Part shown: piece after piece, positions 47,946-61,130 of the stretch | Layout: each line of letters opens with the position of its first letter | Position numbering within the stretch: position 1 is the stretch's first letter | Assembly: GCA_030549775.1 (NCBI GenBank) | Contig: CM060172.1 | Coordinates: 7,737,861 to 7,801,860, forward strand | Origin: Tamarix chinensis | Lineage: Eukaryota > Streptophyta > Magnoliopsida > Caryophyllales > Tamaricaceae | DNA length: 64,000 nt | Direction: 5' to 3' | Notes under the pieces: model-generated | What the model was told of the DNA's origin: nothing | The model's input: the letters and a program-made list of their open reading frames with translations, nothing else | Databases searched by the model: none | Made by a program: the position numbers and the translations under genes

Positions 47946-50925
47946 GCTCAACATTTTCCTCTTTAAGTGATTAGTGTCTTAATCGTATCTTATTCGAAAG
48001 TATTTCACCCTTGACATGCCTGGCCAACTATATCCACACTTATCCTCCCAGGAGGACCCGTCCCATATCTTGAGACTTCTGCACCTCCTAACTCGCCCCG
48101 ACATCTTTCCCTTAATCCACTTTCTCACATTAGGATCCCGACTCATAAGTGTGTGGGTTAAGCGCACTCACCTCCTTACTCTAGGGTTTTCTCCAAAAAC
48201 CCTAATCTGGGCCTATGTAGTCTATCCTTCTCTGTCTTACACATCCCAAACTATTTCAATACCCTACACATCACGACCCTGAGATCCAACCCTCACTTTC
48301 TACCCCATTCATTCTCGTTTAATTTTATTATTTTCTTTTTCTTTTTCCACCTTCTCACATTAGGGTTTCCTCCCAACCCTAGATTAGTCTCCTACGCACC
48401 CTTATACTGTCCCACATACTATTTTTCATCCGAAGCCCCTAGACACCCAAACGACACTGCTATTACCTTCCTCATGCCCCGAGGTAACTTTCCATATTTA
48501 AAGTTTGCCCCCATGCAGACTCTAACCATCCCATGCAAACCCTCCATTATCCCATTCTTTCATTTTATTTAAGTCCCCTTTTACTCATCCACTCGTGGAT
48601 CATAGATTATTTAGGTCATCCTTACCTATGTTAGCCAACTTACTTCCCTTTGGTTATCTTTCTCTCCCATTTCTCTTTTTCATGCCTCCATCCTACATCA
48701 CCACATTAATTATCCTAGCATGCATGTCCTAAAGGGCCATATCACATCAAATCATAATTTACAGCATATCTATATTAGCATATACCAGAAGAGGACACAT
48801 GAGCATACCTCTGTTCCAAGCTGTACCACACATGAAACAATTAAGATAATAGCATATAGAACATGACATATAATTATATAGGACATGAAATGCCCCAAAA
48901 AATTATAATCTTAAATATTATATTTAAATGAGATTTTATCATAAAGATTAATTAAATAAATTATTTTGATTAAAATAAAAGGAAATTAATTAGGGAAAAT
49001 CAAGAATAAATTTATAAGTATGTTAATTAAGAGAAATTGGGTATTTTAGCTAATTAAGGATTTGTATTTTGGAAATTAACTAAATAAATTATTTTATTTA
49101 AAATAATGAGGAGAAAATAGTTTCAAATTAATGTTAATTTTATAAATAAATTAATGGAAGAAAATTAGGGTGTTTTGCTAATTAAAATGGAATTTATGGA
49201 AAATATTTGAAATATCCTAATTTAGCCTAAAAAGGGATTTAAATATTATTTTATTTAAATATTATTATTTTTAAATATCTTAAATATTTAGATTAATTGG
49301 CCCCAATCTAATTATTTTTTCTCCTTTCTTTTTTTCCCTTTTTCTTTTTCTTCTTCCTTTTTTTCTTTCTTTTTCTTCTTTTTCTTTTTCTCTTCTCTCC
49401 GGACTGGGCCTGTTTCGGCGGCCCAGTTTCCTTCTCCTTTCCCTTTCCTCCGCGGCCCAGCGTCGCTGGCGCATCATGCTTCCTTCCAGACGCGGCGTTT
49501 TGGAGCGTTTTATGTCGAGACGCCGCGTCTCGTTTAATGAAGGTATAAACCGCGCCGACCGGCCCGGTCTCCCCTTTTTCTTTTCTTTCCCGGCCGACCG
49601 GTCCGCCTCCCTTCCTTCTTCCTTCTTCCTCCTTCCTCCTCCGTCGCTGCGACGCAAGCTTCGACCCCGTCAATGGCTTCTCCTGCTACGGTGATTAATA
49701 CCGTCCGTTTCTTGCCTCATTGCCTTCCTATTAACTCCAAGAATAAATTGGCATAATTTTCGTGCATTAAATCTCGCCCGTTTCTTCTCCCCAACCTCGC
49801 AAACCGTCGAAGCAAACCAAACGTTGGTCGACCGTTTTCCGCCGCCGGCTGCCCAAATTCTTACAACCCATAACTTCCTGCTGACCCCCAAAATTCTATT
49901 ATACCATCTAAAATCTATAAATAGCTAGATTGTATGAGTTTTTGGAGTTGGTTCTTCCCCGAAACCCTCAGCTCGAGTGCCGGCCACCCCAACTTCAGAC
50001 GCTTCTTCCGCCACCGTCAGCCAACCTCAGCGCCACCGAAACATTCCATTCTCTTCCCTGAAATTTTATCTAGCTAACTAAATCATTTTCACCTCTCGAT
50101 TCTTCTTGCACGGGCCTCCATAGCCGTGCCAAGTTGGCTGCTCGTTTTTGCCGGAATTTTGACCCCGAAGCCTTAAACCGCCTTCCACCGCCGTGCGCCG
50201 CCACCTTTGGCTGCACCACCACCATCATTTTGTCCCTCTACTCTTGGGCAACAATAAACACCTCTTATATCACCTCAATTCTCCCTATCTTTTTCCCAAC
50301 ATCCATCTTTCTCTTTGTTCTTCTATTTTTCCGGCCACCGTCGCCGTCGCCGTGAACCACCGCCGGTGCCACCTATCCCCACCAGCTTAAGGTTGAACCC
50401 TAGACCCTCTCAACCATTTTCCATATTATTATAAGCCTTGATTTAATTTATTTCAATTATTTGCATATAATTACCATTATTATTATTCTTAATATTTATA
50501 TTCTTAATATGTTTTATTATTATTTGATGAGAAATTTTATTCTGAATTGTACTTGCAGGGTGGAGAGTGGTAATAAAAAAATATTATTGTTAGTTTCGAA
50601 TTTTAAGTTATTAATTGCATTATTATGGGATTATTATCATTCTTCTTATTATTATTATTATTAATATTATAATTATTAGAATAATTATTATTAACGTTTT
50701 ATTATTTATGCTGTAAAATCTTAGGGCCTAATTTTGTATTAACATTCGCACTTATTTATTTTAGTATTATTGTTTCTATTGTTCTTATAACTATTAATAA
50801 TAATATTATCATTATCTTTATTATTTTAATATTATTATATATGTTATTAATTTCATTATTAATATTAAATAAATGGTAAGTCATTATCTATTTGAAAGCT
50901 TATATGTTATTTTTATTGTTATTAA

Positions 50926-50926
<1 letters not shown>

Positions 50927-50983
<57 letters not shown>
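50927..50983 (+). repeat. (TTA)n microsatellite
   Basis: About 18 TTA/ATT units in a wider TTA-rich stretch (50460-51060). Confidence 0.93.
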
Positions 50984-51472
50984 TATATTCTCATTGATAT
51001 TAGTTTTATTATCCTTGATATTATTATATTAGTATCATTATTATCATTAGGGTAAAATATTTAACCCTATATTATCAAAGTTAGAATGTTGTTAAAGTTA
51101 TTTTATTAATATGTTATTATTTGGTCAAAGCCCTAAGGAGGCATAGGAACATGCTCCAAGACCGGTGTCGTTTCAGGTAAGGAGTGCTAAGGCCTTTTAT
51201 GTGCTTATGTATATTATGTGTTTCGCATGTTATGTATCTAATGTTTATTATAATTAAATATTTTATATGTGGTATGACTTGGAGTTGAAGTATGTTGTAC
51301 ATGGTATGTGTATTAATTATGTATGATGATATGTGTTGTGTATGTGAGGAAGTCGATGTGGTTTGTGTGAGAGGAAGGATGAAAAAGGAGGATGGGGAAA
51401 GAAGTTGACTAAGGGAAGTGAGTTGACCTAAATTTTATGGTTTTATAAGGAATAATCTAGTTTATGATGCTA

Positions 51473-51870
51473 TTTGGGAGAATTTAAATTATGATATTAT
51501 ATGGGAGAATTTAATTTATGATTGATTGGGGGAATTAAATTATGGTTTGTTTGGGAGAATTTAGTTTATGATTTAATTGGGAGAATCTCATTTATAATAT
51601 TATTTGGGAGAATCTAATTTGTGATTTGTCTGGTAGAATCCGATTTATGGTTTTACTTGTGAGATTCTAATTTATGATTTTATGTGAGAGAATCTAACTT
51701 ATGATTTGATTGGGAGAATCTAGTTTATGATTTGTTTGGTGGAATCTAATTTATGGTTTTGCTTGGGAGATTCTGATTTATGATTTTATGTGGGAGAATC
51801 TAACTTATGGTCTTGTATGGAAAAATCTAATTTGTGATTATGAATGGGAGAATCTAATCAATTGTAAGGT
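51473..51870 (+). repeat. 26-27-bp minisatellite of family II LTR
   Basis: Units like GGGAGAATCTAATTTATGAT plus a variable TTTRTTT tail, in about 15 copies. Homologous to the minus-strand array at 12585-13275. Confidence 0.9.
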
Positions 51871-52342
51871 ATGGACAAATCTTTGGGTTTTCTATGGTTT
51901 TAATCTAGGTTTTGGTATGGATGGATCTTTAGTTTTATGTGGGTTGAATTTAGGGTTCTGTATAACGAAGGTATTAAGGTTTACATGGTGGTTTTAATAG
52001 TTGCATGGTGGTATTAGGGTTTGTATGGTGGTATTAATGATTTCATGGTGGTATTAGGGTTGCATGGTGGTATTAATGGTTACATCATGGTATTAAGGAT
52101 TGGCATGGGACGTATAATGGATGCATGGGAGTGAAATTTGCGTATGAACGTTGATTTGGGATTGTGAGGAAAGTAATATAAGCGTTGTTGAGTGGTTGAA
52201 TACTTTGGAAGAGTAATTTACATGGAGCTAGGGTTGCATAGTGTGGTCATGCATATCTAGGGTTTTATCTAGGAGGAAAGCTTGGAATAAAATACTTAAG
52301 ACACTAATTACTTAAAGTGGAAGATCGTTGAGACGGGACCAA

Positions 52343-52682
52343 CCGATCCACCGGTTCGGAATAGTGGTTAGGGTGTTTACCCTATGTGTGACCGATCCAC
52401 CGCTATAATAGTGGTTAGGACATGATGTCCTATGCGTAACCGATCCACCGGTTATAATAGTGGGGGTTCCCGAGCTCAACAACCGCAAACCAGAATTTTG
52501 CTAAAATGCCTAAAAGATACTAAGTACTTACAGTGGAACACCATGCGAACCGGAGCCAACCGATCCACCGGTTAGGAATAGTGGTTAGGACGCGTAGTCC
52601 TATGTGTATCCGATCCACCGGCTATAATAGTGGTTAGGGTATGATACCCTATGCGCCTCCGATCCACCGGCTATAATAGTAG
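52343..52682 (+). repeat. Hairpin array, six units (family II)
   Basis: Units start CCGATCCACCGG. Four clean stems lie between them: TAGGGT/ACCCTA at 52369-52384, TAGGAC/GTCCTA at 52416-52432, TAGGAC/GTCCTA at 52586-52602 and TAGGGT/ACCCTA at 52635-52651. The two inner pairs switch between A-T, C-G and G-C, T-A. Confidence 0.92.
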
Positions 52683-53290
52683 GGGCTTCCGTTTTCGCAT
52701 GGATTTGATAAAAAGACATGATGTGTATCGAATTCCGATAAAAGATTAATTAAGTAATTAATTTGGACTATGATTGGGCCTTTATGTATGTACCCAAATG
52801 ATTGGTCGATATTATGACATGATGATGGTCTTTATGTCCTTTTATTATTATGCATGATTTTATGTGCTTATGTGTTGGCCTTAGTGCTCGGTTACCTTTC
52901 TCAGTACGTAGCGTACTGATCACCCTTTTTATGGGTGCTGCTCATTCCCACGAGTAGTATGCCCTTCTGGTTTGTGCAGGTGGGCGAGATATCAGTTGGG
53001 GCTGAGTGTTGAGAATGTTTGGCTCGAGATTCAAGAGAGTTATGGCCATATTATAGTTTTATTTTATTACGTTTGAGAGAGTTATGATCGTATTTCAGCC
53101 TTTATGTAATTTTATTTCCTACTATTATTTCTTTGTATTGGAGTATTTATCCTCTTTGATTTCGCACTCTGATTTCTATTTTATTACGTTTATAAACGTT
53201 TATGTGTACTCTGATTTTAAGGTATGATATTTCGAGTTCTTTTATGAACTGTTGATTTGAATTTAATGTGAATCTTTTCCTTAGCCTTAG

Positions 53291-53336
53291 CACTTGGTAC
53301 TGGAACGGTTAGAGAGAACTGGTCTAGTACTAAGTG
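53291..53336 (+). other. Terminal hairpin H3 (family II, + copy)
   Basis: Arm 53291-53310 pairs with 53317-53336: one A-G mismatch and a few G-T pairs. The position that is T-G in family I is T-A here. Confidence 0.88.
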
Positions 53337-53559
53337 TGGCGGTAACATTTCCAGAATTCACGGGTTTTAAGTACTTCTAATTTAATTGCTTCCGCTTTTA
53401 AGAAAAAAAAATTTAGTGAATTTTGGGGTGTTACAGGACATCCACGGCATGTAGGGCACATAGCACACACTCGGCCTTAGCTACACCCTTACTCGGTTAG
53501 GTTACTGAGCTATCTTCCACACTTATTAGGCCACTAATCACACTTCATAATTGTTACAC

Positions 53560-54430
53560 TTAATATATTTTAAACTTGCTTGGTTAGATTACCAATTTAC
53601 CCATTTCCTTTATTATAATTAACAAATTGCCCTTTAGTTGGTCAAATTATCAAATTACCCCTGTTCAATATCCTAATTACCAAATTAGCCCTTTAGTTGG
53701 TTAAATTACCAAATTACCCATGTTCATTATCTACCCCTTTAGTTGGTTAAATTACCAAATTGCCCCTCACATTTATCATGTTTACCATTTTACCCTTTTC
53801 CATTATTAAATTATCAAATTACCCTTTACTTATTTAAATTATTATTTTACCCTTCTCAATTATTATAATTACTAAGTTACTCCTTTCCAATTTCCACTTT
53901 TACCCCCTTTTATTTATAAAATTACCATCTTACCCCTTTACTTTCAAATTTACCATTTTACCCCTTAACTTCCAAAAATTACCATAACACCCTTTCACTT
54001 CTAAAATTTCCATTTCATCCTTAATTATGAAATTACCATTTTAACTCTTTTAATTTCCAAATTGCCATTTTGCCCTTTAATCAAAAAATTAACATTTTAC
54101 CCTTTTATTACAAAATTACCATTTTGTCCTTGTATTACAAATTTACCATTTGCCCCTTAATTACTATTTTACCATTTATTCACAATATTACCATTTTGCC
54201 CCCTTTAATTACGAAATTACCATTTTACCACCTTACTTCCAAAAGTACCAATTTGCCCCTTTTCATTTACAATTTACCACCTTACCCTTTCTACTTCCAA
54301 AATTACCATTTTATCCATTAATTCCAAAATTAACCTTTTACGCTTTAATTATAAAATTACCACTTTGCCGTTGCCTCTAAAATAACTATAATACCTTGTT
54401 TAATTAAAAGTTACCATTTTACCCCTTAAT
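53560..54430 (-). repeat. GGTAATTTT minisatellite (minus solo LTR)
   Basis: Complement of the family I array: repeated AAATTACCATTTTACCCCTT-like units. Confidence 0.88.
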
Positions 54431-54641
54431 ATACCACTTATATTAAATTGTTATTACTACATTAAATATTAATATTAATACCTCATCCACAAGTCTTATA
54501 ATTAATATAATACTTATTAGCACTCATATATATATTAGGCCATATTCTTGTATAAGATACATTAGTAAAATCCCCTAAGGCTCACAAAATATTAACCATA
54601 CATTAAATATCACAATAACGTGCCTCCTCCTCGTCCTTGTG

Positions 54642-55957
54642 ATGGGGAAGAATACTCGACAAAAGACAAGGCAGAATAATGGCTCTTCAACCAAATCCCC
54701 GGCATCAGAGACAAAGGGACTCGCAGGGATAGATGAAATCCCAAATCTTGAACTGCAGGAAGCCTCATATTGTCCATCTCCTCCGACCTTGAACGAGGAA
54801 TTTCCTCCGATTGACCAAAAATCCCCCGTTGCAAACTCCCCGATTACCATTCCAAATAGGGATCTTTTAATTCAGGAAAACCTACATCACCCGATTGATA
54901 AACCAATTGAAAGTTGGAAAGATGTTCTTCTCAAAAATCGTCATGAGGAGGGGGTAATGTCTCTTTCTTTTTCTCACCCGATGATCGTAAATGGGGAAAC
55001 ACAAGTGCAATTATAGAAGGAAGAAATTAAAAATGAGGAACGCCGATGGGCTTTCACCTTGGTTGGAATGGTTGCAGGTTATCAACCATCTCATCCTCAA
55101 ATGTTCCGTTATGTAAAGGAAAATTGGACCAAAATTTCGACCCCCCTCAAGTCTATCTGCATGATCAGGGTTATTTTCTCTTCAGATTAGAAAATGAAGT
55201 AGATTATCACTCGATTTTAACAATGCCTTACTGGTGCTATGGAGTTAGGCCCCTTCTAATCAAAAAATGGAACCCAAATGAAAGTTTTGACAATGCAAAA
55301 TGGAAAAGAATGCCTCTTTGGATTACCTTACCTAGGCTACCTGTTACACTTTGGTCAGCAGACTCACTCAGTCGAATTGGTAGCTGTATTGGAACTCCCA
55401 TTTGTGCAGATATGGTCACAGCTACACGTTCTAGAGTCTCCTTTCCCAGGCTTCTTATTGAAGTAGATGTCAGCCTACCCTCCATTGATCAAGTCCAAAT
55501 TGCCTTGCCTAATGGCAGCATTAGAACAAAATCTGTCTATTATGAATGGAGGCCAAAGTTTTGCCCCAAATGTGATAGAGTTGGCCATGACATCAATGCC
55601 CATTACCAAAAGAAAACAGCAGACAAGGAGACATGGAAACCTACTCACAAAGTCTGGCAAGTTAAAAAATCACAGCCAGATCCACCCCAGCAAAAGCAAC
55701 CTATTGTGCCTGCACCTGTGAACCAAATTGTTTAGGATCAAATTCCTCAAATTATTGAACCTGTAGGTCAGATCATGGGCACATCTGCAGATCCCTCTCT
55801 TGACTGTGCTGATGATGACATACTCAATCTCTGTGACCCCAACCACACTGACCACCTATTGAACAAACTTGAAAATAAAAAGGGTAAAGGTTTGCTGATT
55901 GAACCAAATGGAGATAGTAGACAGACTGCTTCTATCCCCTTCCATCCTAGCTTATGA
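54642..55957 (+). pseudogene. LINE ORF1 (RNA-binding protein), broken
   Basis: In plant L1 elements this protein binds the element RNA. A DUF4283-type region spans about 55017-55480 and a CCHC_4-type knuckle lies at about 55562-55606. In the knuckle the last Cys of the CPKCDRVGHD motif is replaced by Tyr. The first 125 codons from ATG 54642 end in TAG at 55014. The frame then changes near the C run at 55138-55150, and a second TAG lies at 55733. The last frame stops at 55957, overlapping the ORF2 start by four bases (ATGA). An alternative start at GTG 54639 is unlikely. Confidence 0.85.
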
Positions 55958-58900
55958 CCATTGTAGTATGGAATATCGGGGGTTTAAATAATCCCCTGAA
56001 ACAGAAATTAGTAAACAAATATATTAGAATAAATAAACTTCATATAGTTTGCTTACTTGAAACTAGAGTAAAAGAGAAAAACATGTCTGCAGTTCTGAAG
56101 CATTTTGATAAGTAGTTTTCTATCATTCATAACTATTCTGCCCACTATAATGGCTGCATTTGGATTCTTTGGAGAGCTTACCTTTTGCAGATCTGGATTA
56201 TTGATATTTTTGAGCAAGTTATCCATTGCCATGTGGAAAGGACTAATGGAATTTTCTATCACCTATATGCGGTTTATGCTCATAATACTAGAAATGCTAG
56301 ACAAGCATTATGGTCCCAACTTCAAAATTTTCATGCTGCTCACAAGCGAAGCCTTGTAATTGGTGATTTTAATGTCATCCTTTCTAATCAAGAAAAAATT
56401 GGAGGCATCACTCATGCTGCTGATATGGAAGATTTTGCTGACTGCATCTTTACTTGTGGCTTGGGAGATCTTCCAACTTCAGGCCCTTCTTTCACTTGGA
56501 CAAATAATCAGATTGGTTCTAATATGGTCTGCTGTAAGCTGGACAGAGCCTTGGGAGATCATGAATGGTTTCAGCACTTTAATCATATATGGGTTGAGGT
56601 GAATGAAGATTGTCTCTCTGATCATTGTAGACTCCACATTAAAACTCAGTAGGAGACCACAAATGGGATCAAGCCTTTTAAATTTTTCAACTTCTGGACT
56701 TCCTCTCCTCTTTTTCTACCTCTTGTTGCTAAAGTCTGGAGTATGCCTGTCATTGGTTTTAAACAATATGTCTTGGTTACAAAGCTTAGATCCCTAAAAA
56801 AAGCTCTCAGGCAACTAAACTCTAAACATTTTGGCAACCTACAGCATAAAGTCTCTCAGGCTTATGAAGACTGGTTTCAGTGTCACCAAGCCCTCCAAGT
56901 CTCTCCTAATAATGCTGACCTGCAACTCAAAGAAAAAAACCTAAGAGAAAAATGGTGGCAACAAGTTAGGTTTGAGGAGCATTTCTTACAACAGAAAGCA
57001 AGAATTAACCATATCAAGTTGGGGGATGGAAATAATGCTTTCTTCCATGCTAGAGTAAAGGAGAGGCAAAGATCAAACAATATTACTTCTTTAGTTGATT
57101 TTTCTGGAAAAAAGTTGACTGCTCATACTGAGATCCAAGCTGAAATCCTACATGTTTACTCTGACTTATTGGGATCCTCAGCACACACCCTCCAAATGAT
57201 CAATCCTCATATCATCAAACAAGGCCCTACTCTTAATGAAAATCAGAGATCTTCTCTCTTAGCCCCTGTATCTGCAAAAGAAATCAAAAATGTTGTGTTT
57301 AAAATGGGTGACAACAAAGCTCCTAGACCTGATGGTTTCAATGCCTACTTCTACAAATCCACTTGGCAGATCATTGGTGAGGATGCCATTGCTACTTTTC
57401 AAAGTTTCTAGACCACTGGCCATCTGCTGAAAACTCTAAATATTAGATCCTTGCACCTAATCCCAAAAAAATCCTCCCCTACTACCATAAATGACTATAG
57501 ACCTATCTATTGCTGCAATGTTGCTTACAAGATTATTTCTTCCATTCTCACAAAGAGATTACAGATCATACTTCCTTCTCTTATCCATAGGTCTCAAACA
57601 GCTTTTGTGGAGGGTAGATGGATTGGAGAAAATGTGCTTCTAGCCCAAGAACTTCTCAGGAAATATAACAGGAAGAATGTTAGTCCCAGGATGATGCTTA
57701 AAGTGGACCTAAAGAAGGCTTTTGATACAGTGGAATGGAAATCTCTGCATTAGCTTCTCCTAGCTATGGGTTTTCCTGGGCACTTTGCTTATTTGGTTAT
57801 GCAATGTGTCACTACTACCCAATTCTCCATTGTTTTTAATGGTAGTCTATGTAAGCCTTTTAAGGGTGGTAGGGGGCTAAGGCAAGGTGACCCCCTATCT
57901 CCTTACCTTTTCGTGCTCACCATGGAGTACCTTTCTAGACTACTACAATCTCTTTGGGCTGAAAATACTTTCAAGAACCACCTTCACTGCAAGCAAAGCA
58001 GAATCACCAACCTTTGCTTTGTTGATGATCTCTTAATTTTATGCAAAGGGCATCTTCAATCTGCAACTGCCATCAAGGAAGCTTTAAACACCTTCCACAT
58101 CACCTCTGGATTGCAGGCAAACCTTGAGAAAAGTAGTGTTTTTTTTGGGGGTGTAAATGAAAACATAAAATCCCAGGTTCTGCATGCTCTGAACTTTGCT
58201 GAAGGAGATTTCCCTGTTAAATACTTGGGCATTCCTCTAAATCCTAGATCCTTGAAAATTGCCCACTTCCAACCCCTTATTGATAACATAACTCAAAAGC
58301 TCAAATCCTGGACAACAAAGCTTCTTAGTTTTACTGGAAGACTGCAGCTTCTCAAGTCTGTCATCTTTGGTCTACAAAATTACTCGATGCAAATTTTCTT
58401 CTTGCCAAAAGCTTTCATCCATCACATTGAGAGCCTCTGTAGGGAATTTCTCTAGAACAACATGGACTCCCAGAGGCACAAAAATCCTATTACCTAGTCA
58501 AAAGTTTGCACCCTAAAAGAAGAAGGTGGCCTAGGATTACAGCAACTCTCACATTGGAACTCAACATATATGGCCAAGTACCTATGGAAGCTCATTGAAG
58601 TAAAAGAGAGCTTATGGGTAAAATGGATCCATGGAAAATATCTTAGAAGGCAAGATATCTGGCACATTTAAGAGCAAGTTGATCACTCTTGGACCTTTAA
58701 ACGGCTCCTGCAAGTTAGAGACCAAATTAGAGATTATTATGCAAATTGGCATTTTTCTGAGAAATTCAGTATTCAACATGTCTACCAGCATCTTAGAAGC
58801 CATATGCCTAAGTTTGAATGGAAATATTTTGTTTGGAACCACTGTGGTCCTGAAAAACACAAGTTTTTCACATGGATGCTCTGCCATAATGCCCTTCCAC

Positions 58901-59316
58901 TGAAATCAAAGCTCTTCAAGTGGGGAATCACTGCTGACAACACCTGTGAAGTATGCAGAAATAATGAGGAAGACATTGACCATCTTTTCTTACACTGTTG
59001 TGGGGAAAATATCCTTTAGCAGCATACCCTAATATGGCTACATATGGTCAGGAATGTCCAAGACTGGCAGAGTTCCAGGACATGGCTTATCAGGAAGACC
59101 AAAGGGAAAAAGAAGGAAATTGTTTGGAGAGCCATTTTCAATGCACTTCTTTATCATATTTGGATCAATCGCAACGTAGTGACCTTCTAGCTTATGCAAA
59201 AAAGCCCTATGGCCACTATTAAGCAGATTATTTCTGAAACTTTTATTAGCTTTAATGATGCTAGGAACATTCATGTTACCAATTACCTTAAAAGCCTAGA
59301 TAGATGGATTGTTTAA
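55954..59316 (+). pseudogene. LINE ORF2: endonuclease and reverse transcriptase, broken by in-frame stops
   Basis: 1,121 codons in a single frame with no indel. The N-terminal apurinic-type endonuclease (about 1-230) keeps LLETR, GDFN (137-140) and SDH (222-224). The reverse transcriptase (about 500-790) keeps the GRGLRQGDPLSP motif and FVDD (689-692), the catalytic Asp pair. A zf-RVT region lies at about 951-1021, with WNHCGPEKHKFFTWML and a C/H-rich end (CEVC...H...HC). Nine stops interrupt it: TAG at 56113, 56650, 57409, 57751, 58453, 58495, 59017 and 59188, and TAA at 58669. Several replace positions that are Trp or Gln in the family. In life this protein would nick DNA and copy the LINE RNA at the nick. 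Here it cannot be made. Confidence 0.93.
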
Positions 59317-59860
59317 GTACTTAGGGTTATGCCCCTCTTGTACTTTTGAGACTCGTTTGTACTCCTTTCCCTTTGGTAATAAAATTTTTAATTACCAAAA
59401 AAGAAAAGATCATAATAGCATAAAACAATATGGATAATACTTAATATTTTCATTAACAACCAAACTCTTACCTTAAACAATATTTCCATACATAACATAT
59501 AACCTAACATGCTTCCTTGCTATCAAACATCACAAGAAACTACATACATGCTATTAAACAAAAAATATTAAACATAATAACATATTAAAAATCCTAATGT
59601 AATAATATATGTTAATCCATGCGTTTAAGTGGGATTTGATGGTTACCTAGATTCTCACAAAAACAAACCTTACCAGTATTTTGGTTAAAGATTCAAGCTT
59701 TGATTACCAAAACCAATACCTAAAAATAATATCAAGACTTATTACATTAGAAATAATAAAAATCAAAATATAAGGCTTTATAACACTTAATTAATCAAAT
59801 ACTTAAATTAAAATATTATTATACCTTAAAATTTATTTTAAAAAATAACCAAGCATGCAG

Positions 59861-59890
59861 CAGCTTATCCTGCTCATGCAGCATAAGCTG
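59861..59890 (-). other. Hairpin H1 (minus solo LTR)
   Basis: CAGCTTATCCTGC, loop TCAT, GCAGCATAAGCTG: 12 of 13 positions pair, and GCATG/CATGC flanks extend it. It lies at the edge of the purine-rich island as in the other family I LTRs. Confidence 0.85.
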
Positions 59891-59899
59891 CATGCAAAG

Positions 59900-61130
59900 A
59901 AATGAGGGGAGAGGCTCAAAAGTGGGTGAAAGGAAGGAAATAGGTTATTTTCAGGTTAGGGTTTTGGGGCTAAGAAAAAGGGCATGCGGGGGAGGATTTG
60001 AGGCAAGGGAATGGTGCACAAGTGGAGAGGGGGTGTAGGTGGTGATCGGGGATGGGTTGACGGCGGCAGCGAGGCTGCGAAGGTGGCGGCCGAGGAGGGA
60101 GTCGAAATGGGGGCTGATGAGGAAGGAAAAGGGGAGGGAAAATAAAGGCTTTTGGGTGGTAGTTTCGGCTAATTGAGGATTGAGGCTGGTAGAGGGGGTT
60201 GCAGGGATTAATGTGGTGGCTCAGGTGGCAACAAAAGCAGCGGGACGACGGCAGATCAGAGCAGTACAGGGTGGTTTCCGAGAAGGTATGGAAAGAAGAG
60301 AGAAAAAAAGAGAGGAAGAAGGAGGCTGCAAGGTGGCTCAGTGGGTGTTGTGATGGTTTGGGGTAGAGGTAGAGGGTAGGAGGGGTGGTGCAGGTGGCTG
60401 TTGAGGCGATGGCAGCAGCAGAGCGGGGCGGAAAAGCAAACACAGGGTGAGAGAGGGGAGGAGAAGAAAGGGAGAGAAAAGAGGTCGGGGCAGCATATGG
60501 GGCTCAAAAAATGTCCGAATGGAATAGGAAGGGAAGAAGAAAAAGAAGAAGGAGAGAGAGGAGGGGATAGGGTGCTCGAGGGGTGGCGGTAGGGTGGTAG
60601 GGAAATGGCCATGGTAGGGAGAGGGAGAAGAAGAGGGATGGTAGGGCATGGGGAAGGGAGAGATGGTGGGGCCGGGATGGGGTAGAGAAATGGTAGGAGA
60701 GAGAGAGAGTTAGAGAGATCAATAGGGGAGAGGGGGTTGTAGGTGGGGTGGCAGTGATGGCAGGTTGATGGGATTCTCACCAGGGAAAGAGGAAGAAGAA
60801 AAAGGGAAGAAGAAAGGGGAGGGGGAGCTGGGCACGATGGGCGGCCAAAAGGAAAAAAAGGAAGTGGGTCGGTCCGGTCAGGGAGAAAGGAAGAAAGGAA
60901 AGGAGGGAGGCAGCTAGCTCGTGCAAAGGAGAGGAGAAAAATGGGCCAGCAGCCCATGCGTTAGGGAGAAGGAGAGGGGGGAGAAGAGAGAGGAGCCAGT
61001 GGCCCAAGCGCAAGACGAAAGAGGCAGGCTAGGCTTGCCGGCGGCACAAGGAAAGCAAAGGAAAAAGAAAGAAAAGAGAAAAGGAAGAAAAAGGAGAAGG
61101 AAAAAGGGAAAAAGAAAAAAGAAAAGGAAA
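59900..61130 (-). repeat. Purine-rich (minus: pyrimidine-rich) GC island
   Basis: Counterpart of 18036-19190 in minus orientation. The long frames here are compositional. Confidence 0.75.

Larger units (their letters stand above)
48886..53435 (+). mobile_element. Nested solo LTR, family II, + orientation
   Basis: 4,550 bp, TGAAATGCCCCAAAAAATTA to GAATTTTGGGGTGTTACA, with a perfect duplication, GGACA (48881-48885 and 53436-53440). It lies inside the minus solo LTR, whose sequence continues on both sides. Modules: AT-rich start, C/T-rich island (49315-50400), AT-rich part with a (TTA)n run, 26-27-bp minisatellite, hairpin array, terminal hairpin. Confidence 0.95.
54618..59408 (+). mobile_element. 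L1-type LINE, inactive
   Basis: 4.8 kb between near-identical 9-bp flanks, ATCACAATA (54609-54617) and ATCATAATA (59409-59417). The homologous uninterrupted LTR at 45095-45125 shows the empty site. It ends in an A-rich tail (about 59378-59408). Only 24 bp precede ORF1, so it is probably slightly 5'-truncated. It was inserted after the minus solo LTR formed. Confidence 0.92.

Noticed and set aside
49280..49673. Lys/Arg-rich minus-strand frames of about 120 codons
   Set aside because: They lie in the complement of a pyrimidine tract in the family II solo LTR, with no domain.
55954..59316. TAG read-through or reassignment keeping the LINE ORF2 functional
   Set aside because: One stop is TAA, ORF1 has a frame change and a lost zinc ligand, and the host is a plant with the standard code. 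Decay is simpler.
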